Below the pieces are notes generated by a model, which made no database searches, had not been told where the DNA came from, and saw only the letters and a program-made list of their open reading frames with translations. From contig CM053030.1 of assembly GCA_028564925.1 (NCBI GenBank), forward strand, positions 267,432,199 to 267,496,198: DNA of 64,000 nt. The letters are read 5' to 3'. Source of the stretch: Lithobates sylvaticus (Eukaryota; Chordata; Amphibia; Anura; Ranidae). Position numbers and translations under genes: made by a program. Every line of letters starts with the position of its first letter. Position 1 is the first letter of the stretch. Positions 11,735-22,820 of the stretch are shown piece after piece.

Positions 11735-12065
11735 TAGTGAGAACGAGCGTTCCCGCTATGCGATTTTGACATTGTGATTTTCACACGGTTTCACTCGCCC
11801 ATTCACTCCGATGGGCTGCTCTATGCATGTTTGTTGCCTGAAAAGAAGCTTGTGTTTCTTTTTTGGGTGACGTGCTTTGCCCAATTTGTGGAGGTGTGAT
11901 CGCCGCATGACAATTGCAGCAGAAACGCATTGCGTTTGGGGTGCCATTAAAGGACAATGAGCGCAGCGCGATGTGCTGTGATTGCCATGCGATTTGGGAT
12001 TGCAGGCAGAATCGCAGCGATTCTGCCAGCGATCCCAAATTGGGAGATGTAAATGGGGCCCTAGG
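11735..12065. repeat. CpG-containing dispersed repeat, probable MITE
   Basis: Internal inverted words (GCGATTTGGGATTGCAGGCAG; GATCCCAAATTGGG) and repeated GCGATT / AATCGC motifs suggest a decayed fold-back MITE. No target duplication found. Confidence 0.4.
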
Positions 12066-12373
12066 GCTTTATTGAATCCCCTTCCCCAGAAGCTTGGTAT
12101 ACATGAGGACATACTGCCAGGTAGAGGAGGGCTGCAGGATCATGTCATGCTTTATGGAAACTGTTCCTAATGATGGCAGAAAGTTGAGATAATGAAGAGC
12201 CAGGACTGTGAGAGGAGGATGTGGAAGGATGAAAGTGAGGGGACATGAAAGGTGTGACAGATGTGTACAGAGGAGATGACATCTAATTAGGAGCCTCCAT
12301 CCTCCATCCTGGACACAGGTGACAGGCCAGCACACAGGAAGGGTGGACCATGATGTCCCAGCATGTCACTATT

Positions 12374-12376
12374 ACC
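12374..12376 (-). promoter_or_regulatory. Splice donor of marchf11 exon 1
   Basis: Minus-strand GAGCAG|GTAATAG: consensus-like AG|GTAA at the point where RING-CH homology breaks off. The open frame continuing to 12283 past this point loses homology and is intronic. Confidence 0.75.
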
Positions 12377-12582
12377 TGCTCAGGGCCCTGGAAGCAGATC
12401 TTACAGGTCGGAGGGCTGGGAGTATCTCCGCTCTCTACACTCTCCGAGTCCGTGCTGCTGTCTGCCCCAGAAGATGCTCCTCCGCCGCCAACACACACCG
12501 ACTCCTGCCCGTCCTCCTCCTTCTTCTCCGGCTCTTGTTTATCCTCATCCCCCGGATCATCCTCCGGCTTGTCACCCCGCAT
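12376..12582 (-). CDS. marchf11: marchf11 exon 1: RING-CH E3 ubiquitin ligase, N-terminal part
   Basis: The minus strand codes 69 residues from an ATG at 12582: an acidic, Glu/Asp/Lys-rich then Gly/Ser-rich disordered leader, then SVESGDTPSPPT and CKICFQGPEQ. The last block is the start of a RING-CH (C4HC3) finger; CxICFQGPEQ followed by GELL is typical of MARCHF4/9/11, and Lys after the first Cys fits MARCHF11 best. Coding stops at GAGCAG|GTAATAG, a good splice donor, in phase 0, where the next exon should begin with Gly-Glu-Leu-Leu. Family members are multi-pass membrane E3 ligases that ubiquitinate cargo proteins in the endosomal/Golgi system. The start is uncertain: an in-frame stop lies upstream (12646-12648) and the mammalian leader is longer. 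Later exons are not in the window. Confidence 0.75.
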
Positions 12583-12728
12583 CCCGCTATCCGGCTCCAA
12601 TGTGATCGCTGTGGCCGGCTGTGTGACACCAGAGAGCGGTGCGGGGTCACTGTGTGTCCGGCTCCATCATTGGGGGAGGCAGCAAATCATCGGATGAGAC
12701 ATGAGCGGGGGAGGAGCCTGACTCACAC
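12583..12728 (-). promoter_or_regulatory. Probable marchf11 5' UTR / proximal promoter
   Basis: The 146 bp between the exon-1 start codon and the giant minisatellite include a GC-box-like stretch (plus-strand GCGGGGGAGGAGCC, 12706-12719) and several CpGs. An upstream ATG opens a short frame MEPDTQ that stops at once. The words ATGGAGCCGGA and TTGGAGCCGGA occur about 60 bp apart, a small duplication around the start region. No TATA box is obvious. Confidence 0.45.
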
Positions 12729-14182
12729 TCTACACACCACTCACATCACTCATCATACATCACTCTCCACCTATGTGTATACAGCTATGTATACTCTACA
12801 CACTACTCACATCACTCTCATCATACATCACCCTCCACCTATATACAGCTATGTATACTCTACACACTACTCACATCACTCATCATACATCACCCTCCAC
12901 CTATAGTATATACAGCTATGTATACTCTACACACCACTCACATCACCCTCCACCTATGTGTATACAGCTATGTATACTCTACACACCACTCACATCACTC
13001 TCATCATACATCACCCTCCACCTATATACAGCTATGTATACTCTACACACCACTCACATCACTCTCGTCATACATCACCCTCCACCTATGTGTATACAGC
13101 CATGTATACTCTACACACCACTCACATCACTCATCATACATCACCCTCCACCTATATACAGCTATGTATACTCTACACACCACTCACATCACTCATCATA
13201 CATCACCCTCCACCTATGTGTATACAGCTATGTATACTCTACACACCACTCACATCACTCATCATACATCACCCTCCACCTATAGTATATACAGCTATGT
13301 ATACTCTACACACCACTCACATCACTCATCATACATCACTCTCCACCTATGTGTATACAGCTATGTATACTCTACACACTACTCACATCACTCATCATAC
13401 ATCACCCTCCACCTATATACAGCTATGTATACTCTACACACCACTCACATCACTCATCATACATCACCCTCCACCTATGTGTATACAGCTATGTATACTC
13501 TACACACCACTCACATCACTCATCATACATCACCCTCCACCTATATACAGCTATGTATACTCTACACACCACTCACATCACTCTCATCATACATCACCCT
13601 CCACCTATATATACTCTACACACCACTCACATCACTCTCATCATACATCACCCTCCACCTATATACAGCTATGTATACTCTACACACTACTCACATCACT
13701 CATCATACATCACCCTCCACCTATAGTATATACAGCTATGTATACTCTACACACCACTCACATCACTCTCATCATACATCACCCTCCACCTATATACAGC
13801 TATGTATACTCTACACACTACTCACATCACTCTCATCATACATCACCCTCCACCTATATACAGCTATGTATACTCTACACACCACTCACATCACTCTCAT
13901 CATACATCACCCTCCACCTATATACAGCTATGTATACTCTACACACCACTCACATCACTCTCATCATACATCACCCTCCACCTATATACAGCTATGTATA
14001 CTCTACACACCACTCACATCACTCATCATACATCACCCTCCACCTATATACAGCTATGTATACTCTACACACCACTCACATCACTCTCATCATACATCAC
14101 CCTCCACCTATATACAGCTATGTATACTCTACACACCACTCACATCACTCATCATACATCACCCTCCACCTATATATACAGC
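12729..14182 (+). repeat. Giant minisatellite, segment A (about 23 copies)
   Basis: Tandem 61-68 bp units of the form CTACACACCACTCACATCAC...CACCCTCCACCTATATACAG...TATGTATACT. Length variants come from an optional CTC before ATCAT and an optional TGTG in CCTATGTGTATACAGC. The plus strand has about two G per unit and no TAA, TAG or TGA triplet, so all three plus frames stay open for hundreds of codons. The long open frames here are artefacts. Confidence 0.97.
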
Positions 14183-15272
14183 CAGGGGTCAAGTCCTGGG
14201 GAAAAAAGTGTGGGAACTCCCACCCAAGATCCACTCCCCCACCAAAAAAATAAAAAATGATACGCTCATATGCAAGAACGCTGCAAAAAAAATATTTTTC
14301 ATCCAATTTTCATATTGTGTGTATGAAGCTTAACTGTTAGTACATAAAAAAAAAAACAATCCTCAATAAACATAAATACAGTAATTCTCTGAATAATCAG
14401 CATTCATTCAATTGTGCTTCCATGTAAATGTGAACATCATTTTCTGATCTTTATTGGGGATTTTTATTTTGTATATAGAGTGTTTATGTGGTGAGTTTAC
14501 ACTTTTCATTGAACAGAGTTTGGATAACACAGGGTTAAACGGAAAGGTCATAAATTAACTGCACATTATCTGGACAGAATGCTTGGGGAGATAGTGATGT
14601 TTTCCTGCTTAGGAGATGTATGTTATCTTGGGGGGCTGCAAACTCTGCAGGGCTCTAACACACACTCGCTGCTATTCCAACCCTTCACATATTTCCACAT
14701 AAACTTCCCTCCTGGCATTAAACTTTGCCAGGTATTGTGCTCAGCTTACCACCCCAAACTGATGTTCCTCCCTCAGCTCACCTCTCTCCCTGTATGTCCT
14801 GTGAGCAGAATAGCTGTGCTCCTCCTCTGGGTTCTCTCATCATATGGCACTGAAGATAGAGGAGGGGGGATTCAGCGGGACACACAGAGCAAATATGCAG
14901 GAGACTGGGGGGGGGGGTGAGGAGACAGAAAATCAGGAGGGGCCGGCGGGGAGGAGCGCATCACGAGAGGTCTGACTAAACACAATCTCTTAGCAGCAGG
15001 GACCTGATCTACCCGTCAGCTAGCTGTGATTGACAGGTAGATTGAAGCGGAAGCTGTCATGGGGCCCCCTACTGGCAATGCCTGAATAGTCAGTCCACCC
15101 CTGGTGTGCGTCACTTACTATTGCAAGCTGTGTCGGCGGCTGCTGGTGTAGCACCTGCCACACAGCTCGCATACTTCAAAGTCTTGCAGAGCTGCTAAAG
15201 GGAACTGAGTTCCTGTTGTGGAAAAAGTACAGGAACTCCGTTCCCATGCGTTCCCGCAGGACTTGAGCCCTG
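14183..15272. mobile_element. hAT-type non-autonomous element inserted in the minisatellite
   Basis: Inverted termini CAGGGGTCAAGTCCTG and CAGGACTTGAGCCCTG are flanked by perfect 8-bp duplications TATACAGC (14175-14182 and 15273-15280), which are part of the minisatellite unit. The 1090-bp element has no transposase; the interior is AT-rich on the left and GC-richer on the right. Confidence 0.9.
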
Positions 15273-16948
15273 TATACAGCTATGTATACTCTACACACCA
15301 CTCACATCACTCTCATCATACATCACCTATGTGTATACAGCTATGTATATACTCTACACACCACTCACATCACTCACCATACATCCCCCTCCACCTATGT
15401 GTATACAACTATGTATACTCTACACACCACTCACATCACTCTCATCATACATCACCCTCCACCTATGTGTATACAGCTATGTATACTCTACACACCACTC
15501 ACCACTCTCATCATACATCACCCTCCACCTATATACAGCTATGTATACTCTACACACCACTCACATCACTCTCATCATACATCACCCTCCACCTATGTGT
15601 ATACAGCTATGTATACTCTACACACCACTCACATCACTCATCATACATCACCCTCCACCTATATACAGCTATGTATACTCTACACACTACTCACATCACT
15701 CTCATCATACATCACCCTCCACCTATATACAGCTATGTATACTCTACACACCACTCACATCACTCTCATCATACATCACCCTCCACCTATATACAGCTAT
15801 GTATACTCTACACACTACTCACATCACTCTCATCATACATCACCCTCCACCTATATACAGCTATGTATACTCTACACATCACTCTCATCATACATCACCC
15901 TCCACCTATATACAGCTATATATACTCTACACACCACTCACATCACTCATCATACATCACCCTCCATCTATGTGTATACAACTATGTATACTCTACACAC
16001 CACTCACATCACTCTCATCATACATCACCCTCCACCTATATATACAGCTATGTATACTCTACACACCACTCACATCACTCTCATCATACATCACCTATGT
16101 GTATACAGCTATGTATATACTCTACACACCACTCACCATACATCCCCCTCCACCTATGTGTATACAGCTATGTATACTCTACACACCACTCACATCACTC
16201 TCATCATACATCACCCTCCACCTATATACAGCTATGTATACTCTACACACCACTCACATCACTCTCATCATACATCACCCTCCACCTATGTGTATACAGC
16301 TATGTATACTCTACACACCACTCACATCACTCATCATACATCACCCTCCACCTATATACAGCTATGTATACTCTACACACTACTCACATCACTCTCATCA
16401 TACATCACCCTCCACCTATATACAGCTATGTATACTCTACACACCACTCACATCACTCTCATCATACATCACCCTCCACCTATATACAGCTATGTATACT
16501 CTACACACCACTCACATCACTCATCATACATCACCCTCCACCTATGTGTATACAACTATGTATACTCTACACACCACTCACATCACTCTCATCATACATC
16601 ACCCTCCACCTATATATACAGCTATGTATACTCTACACACCACTCACATCACTCTCATCATACATCACCTATGTGTATACAGCTATGTATATACTCTACA
16701 CACCACTCACATCACTCATCATACATCACCCTCCACCTATGTGTATACAGCTATGTATACTCTACACACCACTCACATCACTCTCATCATACATCACCCT
16801 CCACCTATATACAGCTATGTATACTCTACACACCACTCACATCACTCTCATCATACATCACCCTCCACCTATGTGTATACAGCTATGTATACTCTACACA
16901 CCACTCACATCACTCTCATCATACATCACCCTCCACCTATGTGTATAC
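15273..16948 (+). repeat. Giant minisatellite, segment B (about 26 copies)
   Basis: Same unit as segment A, continuing after the hAT insertion. A shortened variant (CATCACCTATGTGTATACAG with TATGTATATACTC) recurs near 15320, 16092 and 16664, and a longer block around the first two is shared in order. This points to higher-order duplication within the array. Confidence 0.97.
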
Positions 16949-17539
16949 CAGGGTTGCCACCTGTCCAGGATTCACCCGGACAGTTCGGGTTTGAAATCTT
17001 GTGTCCGGGTTTCAGTCTGCCTGAAACCCGGACACATTATTTAGACTGGGCTGTGACTCCCCAAGTAACTGAGATACAGTGGAACCTTGAATTACGAGCA
17101 TAATCTGTTCTGGAGAATGCTTGTAATCCAAAGCACTTGCATATCAAAGCGAGTTTCCCCATAGAAGTCAATGGAAACGAAGATAATTTGTTCTGCATTG
17201 ACTTCTATTGCATGCAATACCACATGTGGCCATCGGTGGAGGGGGCGCCATAAATCCCCAGAACTCGGAAAGCCTCGGAAAGGCTCGGAAATACTCGGAA
17301 ACTGAGTATTGCCAAACGTCTCCGAACCGATCCGAGTGTCACCGGCTCCCCGCACCCCTGGCCAAACGCTGCACACCCCATTAGCTTGAATTCTGCTCGT
17401 TTTGCGAAACAACACTCTTCTAGGGGCACCCAAAGGTTTCTCAGGTCTTTTATAATCCTATAGTGTATACTACGAAAACAAATGTGCCCTGTGCCGCTAA
17501 AGTGTTCGGGTTTGGCTTGAAGAAAAGGTGGCAACCCTA
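16949..17539. mobile_element. Second hAT-type element in the minisatellite, with a nested fragment
   Basis: Ends CAGGGTTGCCACCTGTCC and AGGTGGCAACCCTA are inverted, with perfect 8-bp duplications GTGTATAC (16941-16948 and 17540-17547). From about 17080 to 17420 it carries part of another dispersed repeat beginning ACAGTGGAACCTTGAATTAC, so it is a composite. No transposase. Confidence 0.9.
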
Positions 17540-19160
17540 GTGTATACAGCTATGTATACTCTACACACTACTCACATCACTCTCATCATACATCACCCTC
17601 CACCTATATACATCTATGTATACTCTACACACCACTCACATCACTCTCATCATACATCACCCTCCACCTATATACAGCTATGTATACTCTACACACCACT
17701 CACATCACTCATCATACATCACCCTCCACCTATTTACAGCTATATACTCTACACACCACTCACATCACTCTCATCATACATCACCCTCCACCTATATACA
17801 GCTATGTATACTCTACACACCACTCACATCACTCTCATCATACATCACCCTCCACCTATATACAGCTATGTATACTCTACACACCACTCACATCACTCAT
17901 CGTACATCACCCTCCACCTATGTGTATACAGCTATGTATACTCTACACACCACTCACATCACTCTCATCATACATCACCTATGTGTATACAGCCAGTCTA
18001 TATACTCCCCTCCATACATCACCCTCCACCTATGTGTATACAGCTATGTATACTCTACACACCACTCACATCACTCATCATACATCACCCTCCACCTATG
18101 TACAGCTATGTATACTCTACACACCACTCACATCACTCTCATCATACATCACCCTCCACCTATGTGTATACAGCTATGTATACTCTACACACCACTCACA
18201 TCACTCTCATCATACATCACCCTCCACCTATGTGTATACAGCTATGTATACTCTACACACCACTCACATCACTCTCATCATACATCACCCTCCACCTATG
18301 TGTATACAGCTATGTATACTCTACACACCACTCACATCACTCTCATCATACATCACCCTCCACCTATATACAGCTATGTATACTCTACACACCACTCACA
18401 TCACTCTCATCATACATCACCCTCCACCTATATACAGCTATGTATACTCTACACACCACTCACATCACTCATCATACATCACCCTCCACCTATGTGTATA
18501 CAGCCAGTCTATATACTCCCCTCCATACATCACCCTCCACCTATATACAGCTATGTATACTCTACACACCACTCATCATACTTCACCCTCCGCCTATATA
18601 CAGCTATGTATACTCTACACACCACTCACATCACTCATCATACTTCACCCTCCACCTATATACAGCTATGTATACTCTACACACCACTCACATCACTCAT
18701 CATACATCACCCTCCACCTATATACAGCTATGTATACTCTACACACCACTCACATCACTCATCATACTTCACCCTCCACCTATATACAGCTATGTATACT
18801 CTACACACCACTCACATCACTCATCATACATCACCCTCCACCTATTTACAGCTATGTATACTCTACACACCACTCACATCACTCATCATACATCACCCTC
18901 CACCTATATACAGCTATGTATACTCTACACACCACTCACATCACTCTCATCATACATCACCCTCCACCTATATACAGCTATGTATACTCTACACACCACT
19001 CACATCACTCATCATACATCACCCTCCACCTATGTGTATACAGCCAGTCTATATACTCCCCTCCATACATCACCCTCCACCTATATACAGCTATGTATAC
19101 TCTACACACCACTCACATCACTCTCATCATACATCACCCTCCACCTATGTATATACAGCT
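17540..19160 (+). repeat. Giant minisatellite, segment C (about 25 copies)
   Basis: Continuation of the same array. A distinctive unit with CAGCCAGTCTATATACTCCC recurs near 17991, 18502 and 19042, about 510-540 bp apart, marking a higher-order repeat of roughly eight units. Confidence 0.97.
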
Positions 19161-19765
19161 ATGTACTGCCAGCCTGTATCCTCTCAACACTCCACTCACA
19201 GCACTCTCATCATAGACCACCCTCCACACCTATGTATATACAGCCATGTATCCTCTTCTCCATACACTCTACACACCACTCACATTATAGATCACCCTCT
19301 ACAGCTATGTATATACAGCTATGTACTGCCAGTCTGCCCTACATCATCTTCACCATACACTCCACACACCACTCACAGCACTCTCATCGCAGATCACTAT
19401 CTACACAGCTTTGTATATACAGCTATGTACTGCCAGCCTGTATCCTCTCCACACAGCACTCTCATAATAGACAGCTATGTATGTATGCATGTATGTATGT
19501 ATAGCCAGTCATCATCCTCTCCATCACTCATATCCTCACCCTCCACACACCACACACAGCACTATCATCACTGCTCACCCTCTACACCTATGTATGTATG
19601 TACAGCCAGTCTTTATCCTTTCCTCCATCCTTTCCTCCATACACCCTAACTCTCCACACACCACTCTCATCATAGATTTCCCTCTACACAGCTATGTATG
19701 TACAGCCATGTACTGCCAGCCTTCATACTCGCCACCATCACAAACCAATCTATTACCCCATCAAC
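19161..19765 (+). repeat. Degenerate right margin of the giant minisatellite
   Basis: Units become longer and more divergent, adding ACTGCCAGCCTGTATCCTCTC and CATACACTC blocks to the CAGCTATGTA and CACCACTCACA words, with a period nearer 100-130 bp, then fading into GTATGTATGTAT. This looks like the older edge of the array. Confidence 0.85.
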
Positions 19766-20520
19766 ATCCAATCTGCATACAATGACTCCCCTTGCCATCA
19801 ATTTATACACCTTCCATTCATTTAATTTCCGATCGATCTCTGTAGTCGACAACCCATTCAATGGATATCGTACACACAGCAAGTGGATATCGACTGATGG
19901 TTAAATTGATTGTAAATCTAAGATGTGAAATATGAACAAAGCATATCCCTCTATAGCAGCCAAGACTGGTACAAGGGGTGGGCAGGAGGACCAGATGCCC
20001 TGGGCGCAGCAGTTTACTGTATGGATGGGGGCACCAGATTCTGCTAAAAAGCATTTTGACAAGCGGATACTGCCTGGAGTAGCATCTTCTAAGCTCATAC
20101 ATAATGAAGGAGGGGCACAGTCTGGCTTCTTTGTTCTGGGCGCTGGATGACCTTGTCCCTTCACTGATAGCAGCCATCATCAAATGGCGGACCGTAGTCC
20201 AAACACGGACCAAGTGACGTTACTGTCCAGAAAACCATTAGCCCACCAGCCTGAAGTGCATATCTCCACCAATCTGCAGTTATTGGTTGCTGGGACCGCG
20301 GGCATCCCAGCAACCAATGGCGGCCACGTGTTCACCCACTCCCTGCTGTTAGATATCTTGCAACTCCCGGCTCCCACTTCCTGCCTACAAGGTGTGTGAC
20401 ATCACATGTGTGCCCCTTACCCTTCAGCAAGATTCTCAGCGCAGCTCGTTACCTCTACCGACTCCCGTGCCCTGCCTGCCCCAAATTTTACAACCTATAA
20501 ATAGAGAGTTATCACAAAGT
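19766..20520. other. Unassigned sequence with a CCAAT hairpin
   Basis: No gene is supported. A hairpin with CCAAT-box arms lies at 20282-20318 (listed separately). The stretch 19815-19920 resembles fragments of the GATCGAT-rich MITE family. Confidence 0.4.
20282..20318. repeat. Hairpin with inverted CCAAT boxes
   Basis: ATTGGTTGCTGGGA (20282-20295) and TCCCAGCAACCAAT (20305-20318) are perfect inverted arms around nine bases. It could bind NF-Y-type factors, but more likely is the core of a decayed MITE. Confidence 0.85.
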
Positions 20521-20524
20521 GCAT

Positions 20525-21402
20525 AATAAATGCAAGTGGAAACATTTGGGAGATGTGGGACTTTAAAGGTGCAAAACAACAAAATATGAACCAACAATGT
20601 ATAAAATATATATACAATTTTTATTAAATAAACAATGTCATAAAAACAGTACATACAATATAATCATAGCCAAAGATGTGTGCAAAACATCCTAACTGAC
20701 AGTGACCATAAGTCACCTACATGTTTTCCATATGGCTTCTTCAGGGAAGAACATTATAATTGGTTTATTTATGAAATACTATAATCCGACAACTCTTGAT
20801 TTGAGTGTGGGAGCATGTACAGGTCTAAAAATGATTGATGAGTGAAATCCGGCAACGTACTGTCTCCACGTAACCATAAGTCACCAAGTACGTTGCCGGA
20901 TTTCACTCATGCTTTAATTTGTATTTTCTTTTTGTTTTTTGTTACACATTAAAGTTGTTGGATTATAGGATCTCATAAATAAACAAATTATCACGTTCTT
21001 TCCAGAAGAAGCCATATGGCGAAACATGTAGGTGACTTATGGTTACATGGAGACAGTACGTTGCCATATTTCACTCATCAATCATTTTTAGACCTGTACA
21101 AGCTCCCACACTGAAATCATGAGTTGTCGGATTATAGGATCTCATAAATAAACAAATTATCACGTTCTTTCTTGAAGAAGCCATATGGCGAAAAGTAGAA
21201 AATATGGACATGACTACAGTAAATCACTGTAATTTATAGGATGTTTTGCACACATCTTTGGCTATGATTATATTGTATGTACTGTTTTTATGACATTGTT
21301 TATTTAATAAAAATTGTATATATTTTTGTTATACATTGTTGATTCATATTTTGTTATTTTGCACCTTTAAAGTCCCACATCTCCCAAATGTTTCCACTTA
21401 TA
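20525..21402. mobile_element. Complex fold-back element with hammerhead-like core motifs
   Basis: The left arm from about 20530 (GTGGAAACATTTGGGAGATG) pairs with the right arm ending near 21402 (CATCTCCCAAATGTTTCCAC), and the match continues inward for several hundred bases with gaps. A second inverted pair around GAGTGAAATCCGGCAACGTAC (about 20838-20910) and a direct repeat of the AGAAGAAGCCATATGGCGAAA block (21003 and 21174) complicate the centre. CTGAAGAAGCCATATGG followed by AAAACATGTAGG on the minus strand (20713-20744) resembles the CUGANGA...GAAA core seen in terminal repeats of Penelope-like elements. Class uncertain. Confidence 0.6.
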
Positions 21403-22085
21403 TATACGGGATGTTGGTGCCATAACTCATGTAGATGTTGATACTGGTCTCTGCTCACATACTATACTATAATAAATGCAAGTGGGAGTAGTTGGGAAAT
21501 GGATAAAGAATGGAAAAAAAAAAGGAAAAAATATATGAAATATATTTTTTTAATGGGATACCTTGGTGGAGAGGAGGTTGTTGTTTGAAAGATACCCTGG
21601 TTCATCTCCAGCTACCATGGAAGTAAGTTTAAAGACCCAAAAACAAAAGCCTATTCCAACCATCTTTTTAGCTAAAGAGGTCATGTTCTTTGGGTGAGTA
21701 GGAAATGTAACCACACACATCTGGTGCAACTGCAAAGTATCTGCAAATGGTGATGGTGTTGAGTTTTGAAAATATCACAGAAGAACTTATAGACTTTTAA
21801 ATAATTGCATTTATTCATGATTTGTATATTGCTGTATATGAAATTCTTTTGCACAGAGCACTTTATTATGTATATCAGGTTGATTATGGTATAATCATAT
21901 GTTTTCTGATTGCTAGTTGATTAATTAACTCATTAGCGCCCCCTACCACTGTCACCGATCACACAAGTTAGCATTGTCTACACTTTGAGGGGAGCAGCTT
22001 ATATATATTTTTTCACCTAATTATTTTTAATATCAACAATCACCCAATCCATAGCACGAGGTCCATATAATACTACAAGTCTATA
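21403..22085. other. Unassigned AT-rich sequence
   Basis: Contains a partial repeat of the fold-back flank (AATAAATGCAAGTGGGAGTAG at 21470) and otherwise nothing recognised. Confidence 0.4.
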
Positions 22086-22087
22086 AT

Positions 22088-22395
22088 AAGGCTTACCTGT
22101 AGGTAAAATTAATATCTGTTAAACATGCACCATTTAGGAGATATTCACTGACATCACTGGCGCATGCTTTCTGAAGGTCCAGCATACCTTGCTGGAAATT
22201 CAGAGTTCGTGCAGGAACCAAAGGCTCATTGTGGCTTTGGCCAATCACAAAGCCAGAGCGCACAAACCCGAAAGAAAGACCGGGTGAAGATGTCTGCCCC
22301 CTCATTGGTGACCGGGCGCCGTGGGAAGGTTTCATTCTAAGGTGAGTATTTCATAATGTGCTAGTATGCGCTGCATACTAGCACATTATACAACT
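22088..22395. mobile_element. Family-C MITE copy 1 (CTAGTATGC palindrome)
   Basis: Shares the order AAGGCTTACCTGTAGGTAAA, CATGC near TTTAGGAGATATT, and a CTAGYA palindrome with copies at 39318-39708 and 53640-53853. The end carries a perfect palindrome AATGTGCTAGTATGC-GCT-GCATACTAGCACATT (22355-22387). Confidence 0.65.
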
Positions 22396-22450
22396 GCTTT
22401 ACAGGTGTTTTTTTTTTACCAGCCGCAGTTTACAACCGCTTTTAGGAGCA

Positions 22451-22820
22451 TGCTGATGGGCACATTTTATGTTAAGGGGTACTCTGATGAGCACATTTTA
22501 TGTAAATGGGGTCGCTGATGGGCACACACTTTATGTAAAGGGGCACACTGATGGGCACATTTTATGTTAAGGGGTAGTCTGATGGGCACATTTTATGTTA
22601 ATGGGCACGCTGATGGGCACACACTTTATATAAAGGGGCATACTGATGGGCACATTTTATGTTAAAGGGTACTCTGATGGGCACCTTTTATGTTAATGGA
22701 AACACTGATGGTCACACATTTTATGTTAAGAGGCACGCAGATGGGCACATTTTGTTAATGGCCATAGTGATGGGCACACACTTTATGTAAAGGGGCACGC
22801 TGATGGGCACATTTTATGTT
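22451..22820 (+). repeat. Minisatellite, about 31-33 bp unit
   Basis: About twelve imperfect units of CTGATGGGCACATTTTATGT plus TAAGGGGTACT or variants with CACACTTTATGTAAAGGGGC. Alternation of the two variants suggests a two-unit higher-order form. Confidence 0.9.

Noticed and set aside
12283-12375. Extension of the marchf11 frame beyond 12376
   Set aside because: RING-CH homology stops exactly at a GT splice donor; the following residues lack the GELLNPCRCDGS continuation.
12319-12906. Plus-strand frames of up to 195 codons over the marchf11 exon
   Set aside because: Antisense shadows of the exon running into the minisatellite.
12773-14333. Open frames of 150-470 codons on the plus strand (HHSHHS / PPPIYSYVYS repeats)
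   Set aside because: They are translations of the 61-68 bp minisatellite, open in all three frames because the unit lacks stop triplets.
15218-19785. Three overlapping plus-strand frames of 510-680 codons
   Set aside because: Same minisatellite artefact, simultaneous in all frames, running into hAT element sequence at the ends.
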